From the NCBI GenBank assembly GCA_028694105.1, contig JAQUUC010000010.1:1-64000 (forward strand): 64,000 nucleotides of DNA, written 5' to 3'. Origin of the DNA: Hespellia sp. (GTDB lineage Bacteria; Bacillota; Clostridia; Lachnospirales; Lachnospiraceae). How positions within the stretch are numbered: the first letter of the stretch is position 1; each line of letters starts with the position of its first letter. The notes beneath the pieces were generated by a model, which saw nothing but the letters and a program-made list of their open reading frames with translations, was not told the origin of the DNA and did no database searches. Of this stretch, positions 34,414 to 42,598 are shown piece after piece. A program made the translations under genes and the position numbers.

Positions 34414-35025
34414 CTATGTAATTTCATACTGCATATCTTCTGATTCCAATGCATGTTTTAATTGTGATACGGTATTAGAAAAGGCACCGCTGTTGTCAAT
34501 CACTTTCCCGCATTTCCTGCGGAACTCTTCTTCCGACTTCTGATTCTTCATAATCTCGGAAATCTTTTCATCGGAATAACCGCGGGAATCCTTCAAACGC
34601 TGTCTTCGCACATTCTCCCTGGTATAGATATACCACAGCTCATCACAGATTTCCTCATAATGATCCTCCAGAAGGAGCGCTGCCTCAATTACGAACAGCT
34701 CGGTGCCTGTATCGCCCTGCGTTTCAATCGCCTGCATCAGGTACTCTTTTACCTGTGGATGGATCAGCTGATTCAGATAAAACAGCTCTGCCTCATCACG
34801 AAATACAATCTCAGCAATTTTCGCACGGTCCAGTTCACCGTCTTTTGTTAAAATTTCAATGCCATAATGCTGCAGCATCTCCCGGAACACAAATTGTCCG
34901 GGCTGCTGCAGTTTCTTTGCGACTTCATCGGCTTTATATACGACAGCACCACATTCCTTTTCCAGATAATCCAGAACCTGACTCTTTCCGGATCCGACAC
35001 CGCCGGTCACACCTATAATCTTCAT
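34414..35025 (-). CDS. coaE: dephospho-CoA kinase
   Basis: The 203-residue P-loop kinase catalyses the last step of coenzyme A synthesis. The start IIGVTGGVGSGKSQVLDYL holds the P-loop, and FVIEAALLLEDHYEEICDE is the conserved CoA-binding region followed by the lid arginines (RRQRLKDSRGYSDEKI). It lies 11 bases downstream of polA, the order polA-coaE seen in many Firmicutes. Confidence 0.93.
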   Translation of the reverse strand: MKIIGVTGGVGSGKSQVLDYLEKECGAVVYKADEVAKKLQQPGQFVFREMLQHYGIEILTKDGELDRAKIAEIVFRDEAELFYLNQLIHPQVKEYLMQAIETQGDTGTELFVIEAALLLEDHYEEICDELWYIYTRENVRRQRLKDSRGYSDEKISEIMKNQKSEEEFRRKCGKVIDNSGAFSNTVSQLKHALESEDMQYEIT

Positions 35026-35036
35026 CTTATCACCTG

Positions 35037-37652
35037 TTAATGAGCCTCAAACCAGTTCTTTCCAACGTTCAGATCAATGGATAACGGAACGCGAAGGTCG
35101 GCTGCTTCCATCATATTTTTCTCTAATATTTTCTTCACTTCATCAATCTCGGATTCATGTGCTTCCACGAGAAGTTCATCGTGAACCTGAAGAATCAGCC
35201 GGGATTTCATGTGCTGCTCTTTGAGCGCCTGATTCACGCGAACCATCGCGATTTTAATAATATCGGCTGCCGTTCCCTGAATCGGTGCATTCATGGCAAC
35301 ACGTTCCCCGAAGGAGCGCTGCATGAAATTGCTTGATTTCAGTTCCGGTACCGGTCTGCGCCTTCCGAAAAGAGTCGTGACATATCCAAGCTCTTTTGCC
35401 TGAGACACCGCGTGATCCAAAAACCGCTTAATACCGGGATATGTCTCAAAATAGCTTTCGATATACTTTGCCGCTTCTTTCCGCGTGATACTGATATTCT
35501 GGCTGAGACCAAAGGAGCTGATTCCATAGACAATACCGAAATTGACCGCTTTCGCATTGCGGCGCTCCAGATCCGTCACCTCATCAAACGGAATGTGGAA
35601 TACCTGCGATGCTGTCATCCGGTGAATGTCCTTTGCATCCTTATATGCCTGAATCAAATGTTCATCTTCGGAACAGTGCGCCAGTATACGGAGCTCTATC
35701 TGCGAATAATCGGCATCCACAAGAACGAAGCCTTCCTCCGGAATAAATACTTTGCGAAACAGTCGGCCAAGCTCTGTGCGGATTGGAATATTCTGAAGGT
35801 TTGGTTCTGTACTGCTGATTCGCCCCGTTGCGGTAATCGTCTGATTGAATTTTCCGTGAATTCTTCCGTCCAGACTGATGAAATTAGCCAGTCCATCGGC
35901 ATATGTGGATTTTAGCTTTGCCAGTTGCCGGTATTCCAGTATTTTCGATACAATCGGATAATCCGGTGCCAGTTTCTCGAGAACGCCTGCAGCCGTTGAA
36001 TAACCGGTTTTCGTTTTCTTCCCGCCCGGAAGCCCCATCTTTTCAAAAAGAATCACCCCTAACTGTTTTGGTGAGTTGATGTTAAATATCTCATCCGCCA
36101 TCTCATAGATATCTTTTTCCAGTTCCACAATCCTGCTTCCAAGCTCCTGACTGTAAGCGTGAAGCTCTTCTGCCTGCACCCGGATTCCCGCCTGTTCCAT
36201 ATCAAACAGCGTGTATACCAGCGGCATCTCAACGTCTGTAAATAAATGCAGCATGCCGTCCTCTTCTAACTTATTCTTCAAAGGCTCTACCGCTGCAAAT
36301 GCTGTGTATGCTTCGTAGCATGCCAGCGCATCTCCCTCTGTCTGCTCATCAATCATCATTCCCAGATGCTCACGGGCAACATCCTGAAACACATAATCAT
36401 TTTTAATAGGATTCAAAAGATAAGCGGCAACGGTCACATCATAGGCTTTTGTCCGGTCTGGAATCCGCACATGCTTCATCGCTTCCTTGATATTCATCAT
36501 GGAAAAGGTATCCACTTTTCCGGCGATATCCGTTAATTCTTCAAACAAAAACTCCATGCTCACTTCCTCGGTTGAGGAAATTGCATAAATGTCATCCGCT
36601 GAAAATGCAATTCCAATTTTACCAATTCCTGATTTGTGAGCAAACAGCGGCAGAACAAATTCACTCTCTTCTGAAAACGCAATCCCGACGGTCTTTGCTT
36701 TCTTTGCCTGCTCCATGACACGTATTATGTCTGATTTTTCATGAATAGACTGAAACTTTTCTTCTATATCATTGGAGGAGGCCTCCACATCAAAACGACT
36801 GAGCAGATTCTTAAACTGAAGCTTTTGAAAATAATCATATGCCTCTTTCGTGTATGGGTTCTCATGTTTTGCAGACGCTAAATCAAATGCAATCTCTGCA
36901 TCCACATCAATCGTTGCCAGAACCTTGCTCATCTGTGCCTGTTCCCAGAATTCTACAATATTCTTGCTTGCTCTCGGCGGCTTTAATTCATCGGCATGCT
37001 CATGTGCATTTTCAATTGACCCATAATCCACAATGATTTTCGTGGCCGTCTTCTCACCGATCCCCGGAACCCCCGGAATGTTATCCGCAGCATCTCCCAT
37101 CAATGCTTTTACATCAATGAATTCTTTTGGGGTAACCTGATAACGCGCTATGACATCCTCTGCCAGATAATCTTCCACCTCGGTATTTCCCTGCTTCGTC
37201 TTTGGAATGCGGATTTTCACATGGTCTGTTGCAAGCTGCAGCGTATCACGGTCTCCGGAAATGATTGCAACATCCATTCCCTTTTCCTCGCACTGCCTGG
37301 AAATCGTACCCAGCAAATCATCTGCCTCTAACCCTGCTTTCTCAATGATTGCAATATGCATGGCTCTTAAAACTTCCTTGATCACCGGCACCTGCTGGCG
37401 CAGTTCCTCTGCCATTGGTTTTCTGGTGCCTTTATATTCCGCATACATCTTGTGACGAAATGTAGGTGCATGTACATCAAAAGTCACCATCAGATACTGT
37501 GGCTTTTCTGTCTCTAATATCTTAAACATGATGTTCAAAAATCCATAGACTGCATTCGTATGAAGTCCCTCTGCATTGGTCAGATCCGGCACTCCGTAAA
37601 ATGCACGATTTAATATACTGTGTCCATCAATTAATACGATTTTCTCTCTCAT
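35037..37652 (-). CDS. polA: DNA polymerase I
   Basis: The 871-residue enzyme has an N-terminal 5'-3' exonuclease (LIDGHSILNRAFYG; ISGDRDTLQLA), a central 3'-5' exonuclease-like domain that lacks the usual acidic DEDD residues, as in other Firmicutes, and a C-terminal polymerase domain. Polymerase motifs A (VDADYSQIELRILAH), B (RRNAKAVNFGIVYG) and C (LQVHDELLVEA) are intact. It fills gaps and removes RNA primers and is probably without proofreading. Confidence 0.95.
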   Translation of the reverse strand: MREKIVLIDGHSILNRAFYGVPDLTNAEGLHTNAVYGFLNIMFKILETEKPQYLMVTFDVHAPTFRHKMYAEYKGTRKPMAEELRQQVPVIKEVLRAMHIAIIEKAGLEADDLLGTISRQCEEKGMDVAIISGDRDTLQLATDHVKIRIPKTKQGNTEVEDYLAEDVIARYQVTPKEFIDVKALMGDAADNIPGVPGIGEKTATKIIVDYGSIENAHEHADELKPPRASKNIVEFWEQAQMSKVLATIDVDAEIAFDLASAKHENPYTKEAYDYFQKLQFKNLLSRFDVEASSNDIEEKFQSIHEKSDIIRVMEQAKKAKTVGIAFSEESEFVLPLFAHKSGIGKIGIAFSADDIYAISSTEEVSMEFLFEELTDIAGKVDTFSMMNIKEAMKHVRIPDRTKAYDVTVAAYLLNPIKNDYVFQDVAREHLGMMIDEQTEGDALACYEAYTAFAAVEPLKNKLEEDGMLHLFTDVEMPLVYTLFDMEQAGIRVQAEELHAYSQELGSRIVELEKDIYEMADEIFNINSPKQLGVILFEKMGLPGGKKTKTGYSTAAGVLEKLAPDYPIVSKILEYRQLAKLKSTYADGLANFISLDGRIHGKFNQTITATGRISSTEPNLQNIPIRTELGRLFRKVFIPEEGFVLVDADYSQIELRILAHCSEDEHLIQAYKDAKDIHRMTASQVFHIPFDEVTDLERRNAKAVNFGIVYGISSFGLSQNISITRKEAAKYIESYFETYPGIKRFLDHAVSQAKELGYVTTLFGRRRPVPELKSSNFMQRSFGERVAMNAPIQGTAADIIKIAMVRVNQALKEQHMKSRLILQVHDELLVEAHESEIDEVKKILEKNMMEAADLRVPLSIDLNVGKNWFEAH

Positions 37653-37720
37653 TAATATATTGCCCTTTCAGTTTATGACATACATATATACTATACACCA
37701 AAACAAAGCTTTTTAAAAGA

Positions 37721-37764
37721 AAAAAGTACTGACTACAGATAAGCTCTGTAAAATCAGTACTTTT
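37721..37764 (-). terminator. terminator of the tRNA-Leu gene
   Basis: AAAAGTACTGA pairs with TCAGTACTTTT around an inner ACAGAG/CTGT arm, with a U-run on the minus strand, just downstream of the tRNA. Confidence 0.75.
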
Positions 37765-37777
37765 AATGTGTTTTAAG

Positions 37778-37860
37778 TGCGGCTGGTGGGACTTGAACCC
37801 ACACGAGGTCACCCCCGCAAGATTTTGAGTCTTGTGCGTCTGCCATTCCGCCACAGCCGC
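37778..37860 (-). tRNA. tRNA-Leu (anticodon CAA)
   Basis: The minus strand folds as a class II tRNA. The acceptor stem is GCGGCTG with CAGCCGC and discriminator A. The anticodon arm is AAGA-CTCAAAA-TCTT with CAA as anticodon. A long variable arm follows, and the T-arm has GGTTCAAGTCC. The CCA tail is not encoded. It reads UUG leucine codons. Confidence 0.95.
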
Positions 37861-37889
37861 GCACTCAGCTATTTTTCAAGCCGAGTTAT

Positions 37890-37918
37890 ATATTATCATA
37901 TTCAGAGAATGATTGCAA
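37890..37918 (-). promoter_or_regulatory. promoter of the tRNA-Leu gene
   Basis: TTGCAA (37913-37918), 17 bases and TAATAT (37890-37895) on the minus strand lie about 30 bases upstream of the mature tRNA 5' end. Confidence 0.6.
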
Positions 37919-37950
37919 GATGATTTCCGCAATTCTTTTTCATTCACCGG

Positions 37951-39222
37951 TTATTTTGTCAGCTTCTTTCCGATATCAAAGCAGTCAAAGGTTGCAAAGT
38001 AATCTGCCGGGGTCTCTGCTCTGCGGATAAGCTGCACACTTTTATCTTCTTTCAGAAGCAGCTCTGCGGATTTTAATTTTCCGTTATAGTTATATCCCAT
38101 TGAAAATCCGTGTGCGCCCGTGTCATGGATCACAAGCAAATCGCCCATCTCAATCTCCGGCAGCATCCGGTCAATTGCAAATTTATCATTGTTCTCGCAT
38201 AATGAACCGGTCACATCGTACTGGTGGTCACAAGGTGCATCTTCTTTTCCCATCACTGTGATGTGATGATATGCGCCGTACATTGCAGGTCTCATCAGGT
38301 TCACGGCACAGGCATCCACACCGATGTACTCTTTATGCGTATGCTTTTCATGAATTGCTTTTGTTACAAGGCAGCCATACGGTCCCATCATAAATCTTCC
38401 AAGCTCTGTATAGATTTCGAGATCTCCCATCCCTGCCGGAACCAGCACTTCCTCAAACACTCTGCGGACACCTTCTCCGATTGCACGAATATCGTTCGGC
38501 TCCTGATCCGGTGTGTATGGAATTCCGATTCCGCCGGATAAGTTGATGAATTTAATATGAACGCCGGTCTCCTTCTGCAGCTTAACCGCCACTTCAAACA
38601 ATACTTTTGCAAGCATTGGATAATAATCGTTCGTCACGGTATTACTTGCTAAAAATGCATGGATACCGAATTCTTTTGCACCCTTGCTCTTTAAAATCTT
38701 AAAGGCTTCAAACAGCTGCTCGGTTGTCATACCGTATTTCGAATCTCCCGGGTTGTCCATGATATCATTGCTGATTTTAAACAGTCCGCCCGGATTATAA
38801 CGACAGCTGATGGTTTCCGGAATATGACCGATGGTATCCTCCAAAAACTGGATGTGCGTAAAATCATCCAGATTAATGATTGCTCCAAGCTTATCTGCAT
38901 ATACAAATTCTTCCGCCGGTGTGTCATTAGAAGAAAACATGATATCAGATCCCTGTACTCCCATTGCATCGGAGAGCATAAGCTCTGTGTAAGAGGAACA
39001 GTCACAGCCGCAGTCGTAATCCTTTAAAATATTAATTAAAAACGGATTCGGCGTTGCTTTGACCGCAAAATATTCCTTGTAGCCTTTATTCCATGCAAAA
39101 GCGCTTCTCAGTGCTTCCATATTTTTTCTAATGCCTTTTTCATCATAAAGATGAAATGGGGTTGGATAATCCTTTACGATCTCATCTAACTGTGCTTTTG
39201 TTACAAATGTTTCTTTTTTCAT
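37951..39222 (-). CDS. lysA: diaminopimelate decarboxylase-type PLP enzyme
   Basis: The 423-residue alanine-racemase-fold decarboxylase has the PLP lysine Lys55 in YFAVKATPNP, the glycine loop INLSGGIGIPY and the substrate/dimer motif SLCENNDKFAIDR near residue 346. It would make L-lysine from meso-diaminopimelate. The motif order and length fit the clostridial LysA group, though related carboxynorspermidine or ornithine decarboxylases share the fold. The start overlaps the stop of the upstream TrmB-type regulator (ATGA), so the two are co-translated, an unusual partner for lysA. Confidence 0.8.
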   Translation of the reverse strand: MKKETFVTKAQLDEIVKDYPTPFHLYDEKGIRKNMEALRSAFAWNKGYKEYFAVKATPNPFLINILKDYDCGCDCSSYTELMLSDAMGVQGSDIMFSSNDTPAEEFVYADKLGAIINLDDFTHIQFLEDTIGHIPETISCRYNPGGLFKISNDIMDNPGDSKYGMTTEQLFEAFKILKSKGAKEFGIHAFLASNTVTNDYYPMLAKVLFEVAVKLQKETGVHIKFINLSGGIGIPYTPDQEPNDIRAIGEGVRRVFEEVLVPAGMGDLEIYTELGRFMMGPYGCLVTKAIHEKHTHKEYIGVDACAVNLMRPAMYGAYHHITVMGKEDAPCDHQYDVTGSLCENNDKFAIDRMLPEIEMGDLLVIHDTGAHGFSMGYNYNGKLKSAELLLKEDKSVQLIRRAETPADYFATFDCFDIGKKLTK

Positions 39223-39929
39223 CGTTTCATATTCCTCCGTATACTTATTAATTTTATTTCATTTGCCAATGCATTCTTAAATAACGTCACCAGATTCTTT
39301 TGCCCGGAATACAGACAGGTATTCGTCGAACCACTCCCGTATTCTCCGGTCAGAGTATATTTTGAATCAGCAATGATTCCGACCTGTTTTCCCCGGTCAT
39401 CGCTGACATAGATCTTTGCCCCCTTTAACATGAACGGCATATCCGTGACAATCACGACCTTCTTTTCCGCCGCGGCTGCTGTCTCAAGTTCCTCTCGCAG
39501 CAGATTCAAAAACTCCTGTTTTCCGGTTATATAGACTCTTGCTTCAATATTCGACAGAAGTGCCTTTGCCTTATCCAGAATATGCTCTCTGCCTTCAATC
39601 GTAATATATCCCTCTTCTTCCGCCCGCATCTGCGGCTGGTTCTCTAACAGCCACTCTTTTGATTTCTGAAGCTTTCGGATATAGTTGTCGCAAAATTCTT
39701 CCACCTGTACGGGGATATATCGTTTCGCCGATTCTTCCAGCAGATACGCAGCACCCTTGTCAACTAAGGATGACAATGCACTGTAGGCATTGGATCTGGA
39801 AATGCCGGTTGCTTTGGATATCTCATATCCGGTCTGTTTTCCTGATTCAATCAGCTTGTAATATATGGTTGCTTCCTGTCTGGTCAGTCCCATTTTCATT
39901 AACTGTTCAATGAATTGTTCGTTATCCAT
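39219..39929 (-). CDS. TrmB-family transcriptional regulator
   Basis: The 236-residue protein has an N-terminal winged helix (MGLTRQEATIYYKLIESGKQ; GISRSNAYSALSSLVDKGA) and a TrmB-type effector half with the phospholipase D-like pattern IEARVYITGKQEF. TrmB proteins usually sense sugars, but here the gene overlaps a lysA-type gene by four bases. The regulator therefore probably controls that decarboxylase and itself through the nearby inverted repeat. The ligand is unknown. Confidence 0.82.
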   Translation of the reverse strand: MDNEQFIEQLMKMGLTRQEATIYYKLIESGKQTGYEISKATGISRSNAYSALSSLVDKGAAYLLEESAKRYIPVQVEEFCDNYIRKLQKSKEWLLENQPQMRAEEEGYITIEGREHILDKAKALLSNIEARVYITGKQEFLNLLREELETAAAAEKKVVIVTDMPFMLKGAKIYVSDDRGKQVGIIADSKYTLTGEYGSGSTNTCLYSGQKNLVTLFKNALANEIKLISIRRNMKR

Positions 39930-39939
39930 TCACTCACGC

Positions 39940-39965
39940 TTTCTATTAGTGGTTCTTTATAGAAA
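39940..39965. promoter_or_regulatory. inverted repeat, candidate operator of the TrmB regulator
   Basis: TTTCTAT (39940-39946) and ATAGAAA (39959-39965) form a perfect seven-base inverted repeat just downstream of the -10 box of the trmB-lysA promoter, a position suited to repression. Confidence 0.45.
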
Positions 39966-39966
39966 C

Positions 39967-39995
39967 ACTATAGTAGATTCTAATAGGTTTGTCAA
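39967..39995 (-). promoter_or_regulatory. promoter of the trmB-lysA operon
   Basis: TTGACA (39990-39995), a 17-base spacer and TATAGT (39967-39972) on the minus strand form a near-consensus sigma-A promoter. Confidence 0.8.
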
Positions 39996-40013
39996 TATAA
40001 AACCAGCAAAATA

Positions 40014-40044
40014 TAAAAAAGACAGAGCCTGCTTCCACTCTGTC
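40014..40044 (-). terminator. terminator of the pyruvate kinase gene
   Basis: GACAGAG and CTCTGTC make a seven-pair stem with a ten-base loop followed by U's on the minus strand. Confidence 0.8.
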
Positions 40045-40064
40045 TCTCTTGACAATCATATATT

Positions 40065-41501
40065 TTAGTCTACAACTGCAATTCTCATCATGTTGCTGAC
40101 ACCCTCTTTTGCCTTTTTCACATTCGGTGAAGGGATACCGGCGGTCAGAACTACAATGTCACCTTCGTCTACGAACTGTTTGACTTTTGCGAGCTCAATT
40201 GCACCGCTGCAGATATCTTCTGTTGTATGGAGCTCGATTGATTTCATTGGACGTACGCCCCAGTTAATCTGCATCTTGCGAAGTGTTCTCTCGTTTGGAG
40301 AAACACCGAGAATCTCAGCTTGTGGTTTGAACTTGGAAACAACTCTTGCTGTCGCACCTGATACGGTCGGTGTAAGAATGCATTTGGCATTCAGATTCAC
40401 CGCAGCTGCTACAGACGCATATCCGATTGCATTTGACACACTGCTCTTCTTATTTGCACCGGATTTTTCCAGAATCATATCATAATCAAGATGCTTTTCT
40501 GTATTTTCTGCAATGTGAACCATCATCTGAAGTGCTTCGACTGGATATTTACCCTGCGCTGTCTCGCCGGATAACATGACAGCATCGGTTCCGTCATAAA
40601 TTGCATTGGCAACATCGGTTACCTCCGCTCTTGTCGGACGTGGATTTCTCATCATGGAGTCCAGCATCTGTGTTGCCGTGATAACTGGTTTGAAGTTATC
40701 GTTGCATTTCTGAATCATCATTTTCTGAAGATATGGGAGTTCCTCTGCTGCAATCTCCACACCGAGATCTCCACGTGCAACCATGATACCGTCAGATGCA
40801 CGGATAATTTCCTCGATATTTTTGATTCCCTCTGCATTTTCAATCTTCGCAATCACCGGAAGATTTGGTGCTCCGCACTCATTTAATAATGCTTTGATCT
40901 CTAAGATACATTCTGCATTACGCACAAATGATGCGGCGATAAAATCGACCTCCTGCTCCACACCAAAACGGATATCATCTTTATCTTTATCGGTAATAGC
41001 AGGAAGGCGAACCGGTACATTCGGAACATTGACCCCCTTGCGTTCTCCAAGTTCTCCACCATTGTCAACACGGCAGATAATATCTGCATCGGTCTTGTCT
41101 TCAACTGTAAGTTCAATCAAGCCATCATCAATCAGAATCTTCTTACCGGATTCAACATCCTGAACAAGTCCTTCATATGTGATTGAGACCTTTTCTGCAT
41201 TTCCCATAATTTCTTTTGTAGTGAGAATAAATGTCTCACCCTCTTTTAGCTTTACTTTCTTACCGTCCTCCAACAGACCGGTACGAATCTCCGGACCCTT
41301 TGTATCGAGGAGAATTGCAACCGGTTTCCCGGTCTCATCGCGAAGCTGTTTGATCATGTCCATACGCATCTTCTGCTCTTCATGGTCACCGTGCGAAAAA
41401 TTAAATCTGGCAATATCCATTCCATTTAACATTAACTGCTTCATAACTTCTCTGTCGTTTGTATTCGGTCCCATAGTACAAATAATTTTTGTTTTTTTCA
41501 T
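40065..41501 (-). CDS. pyk: pyruvate kinase
   Basis: The 478-residue enzyme makes pyruvate and ATP from phosphoenolpyruvate. Motifs include KTKIICTMGPNTND at the start, RFNFSHG, the catalytic/metal region ENAEGIKNIEEI, MVARGDLGVEI and MLSGETAQGKYP. It ends after the regulatory C domain and lacks the extra PEP-utiliser-like domain found in Bacillus pyruvate kinase. It lies 26 bases downstream of the rhomboid-like gene and ends with its own terminator. Confidence 0.95.
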   Translation of the reverse strand: MKKTKIICTMGPNTNDREVMKQLMLNGMDIARFNFSHGDHEEQKMRMDMIKQLRDETGKPVAILLDTKGPEIRTGLLEDGKKVKLKEGETFILTTKEIMGNAEKVSITYEGLVQDVESGKKILIDDGLIELTVEDKTDADIICRVDNGGELGERKGVNVPNVPVRLPAITDKDKDDIRFGVEQEVDFIAASFVRNAECILEIKALLNECGAPNLPVIAKIENAEGIKNIEEIIRASDGIMVARGDLGVEIAAEELPYLQKMMIQKCNDNFKPVITATQMLDSMMRNPRPTRAEVTDVANAIYDGTDAVMLSGETAQGKYPVEALQMMVHIAENTEKHLDYDMILEKSGANKKSSVSNAIGYASVAAAVNLNAKCILTPTVSGATARVVSKFKPQAEILGVSPNERTLRKMQINWGVRPMKSIELHTTEDICSGAIELAKVKQFVDEGDIVVLTAGIPSPNVKKAKEGVSNMMRIAVVD

Positions 41502-41527
41502 ATAATCTCCTATTACTCTCTTTTTTA

Positions 41528-42427
41528 CTATTTAACGTGTGTATGTGTGAACAAATGATCCTGACAGTATTCATAATTCCCGTTACATTTTGAACAATAG
41601 CGGAATTCCAGTCTTGGATCATCTAATTCTGTTCGTTTGCAGACTGCACAGATATGCTTCGCACCTGCAGGTGCCGCCGCATTTCCATTTGATTTTTTTG
41701 CCATCTTAACTGCTTCATGATACCGTCTGCGCCGTTTCACCTCTTTTGGTGAATGTGCCTTGAAATTTCTGGAAGAGAAATAAAATACCAGAAAATTTAA
41801 AATAGAAACAGCTGCCGCTGCCGCCTGTGCCTTGTATACAATACCAAACACTTCGCTGCCGCCATATGCGGGGAGAAATGCCTGAAGAACCGTATATCCA
41901 AAGAATGCCGCGTCCAGCCACGCAAGATACTTTACTTTGACCGGAATCACAAAAAACAGCAGAAATTCAATGTCCGGATATACCATCGCAAATGCAAAGA
42001 ACAATGACAGGTTCAGATAAAATGTTCCCATCGGAAGTGATAATCCGGTTGCAAGATATACGATAATTGCTGCGATCACATGGAACAGTACACCCATGAA
42101 AAAATACAGATTGAAACGAAAAGCACCCCATGTGCGTTCAAGCTGTGTACCAATCATATAATACAGATACAATGCAAAGATAACAAACCAAATGCTTGTA
42201 GATGGCGGCTGTATCAAAAATGTAACAATGCGCCATATCTGACCATGTAAAATAGCTCCTGCATCCAAATCCAGATAGCTGTAGTAAAAATCTGGCATGA
42301 CCATTTGAATAACAAATCCAATCCCGTAAAGAATGATGATATACCACATCAAGTTAGGAATTGCGTATTTACCGAACTTCTTTTCTAACTTATTGATCCA
42401 ATTCATAAATGCAGAGCTCCTTTTCAT
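41528..42427 (-). CDS. rhomboid-like membrane protein with C-terminal zinc ribbon, probably catalytically inactive
   Basis: The 299-residue protein has about six membrane segments. It shows rhomboid/derlin hallmarks: GQIWRIVTFLIQPP in the first loop, LYLYYMIGTQLERTWGAFRF after it, and FFVIPVKVKYLAW. The catalytic GxSG serine motif and the partner His in a late helix are absent, so it is not an obvious protease. The C-terminal tail has a four-Cys zinc-ribbon pattern (CAVC and CSKC, residues about 262-282) and a His-rich end. The function is unknown. Confidence 0.7.
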   Translation of the reverse strand: MKRSSAFMNWINKLEKKFGKYAIPNLMWYIIILYGIGFVIQMVMPDFYYSYLDLDAGAILHGQIWRIVTFLIQPPSTSIWFVIFALYLYYMIGTQLERTWGAFRFNLYFFMGVLFHVIAAIIVYLATGLSLPMGTFYLNLSLFFAFAMVYPDIEFLLFFVIPVKVKYLAWLDAAFFGYTVLQAFLPAYGGSEVFGIVYKAQAAAAAVSILNFLVFYFSSRNFKAHSPKEVKRRRRYHEAVKMAKKSNGNAAAPAGAKHICAVCKRTELDDPRLEFRYCSKCNGNYEYCQDHLFTHTHVK

Positions 42428-42503
42428 TTTACATACCCATTAATTGTAACTTCCCAACAGAACTTTGTCAATTTAATCCAAACAGTTTACAACTTTTTTA
42501 CAA

Positions 42504-42532
42504 TTGTGTTTTTGCAAACAATGTCGTATAAT
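42504..42532 (+). promoter_or_regulatory. promoter of the activase-dehydratase fusion gene
   Basis: TTGTGT (42504-42509), 17 bases and TATAAT (42527-42532) lie 67 bases upstream of the chosen ATG. Confidence 0.6.
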
Positions 42533-42598
42533 GTACTCTGAAACAATTTCTATATTAATAAGAAACAACCATTGATTTCATTGAGAGGAATATTACAT

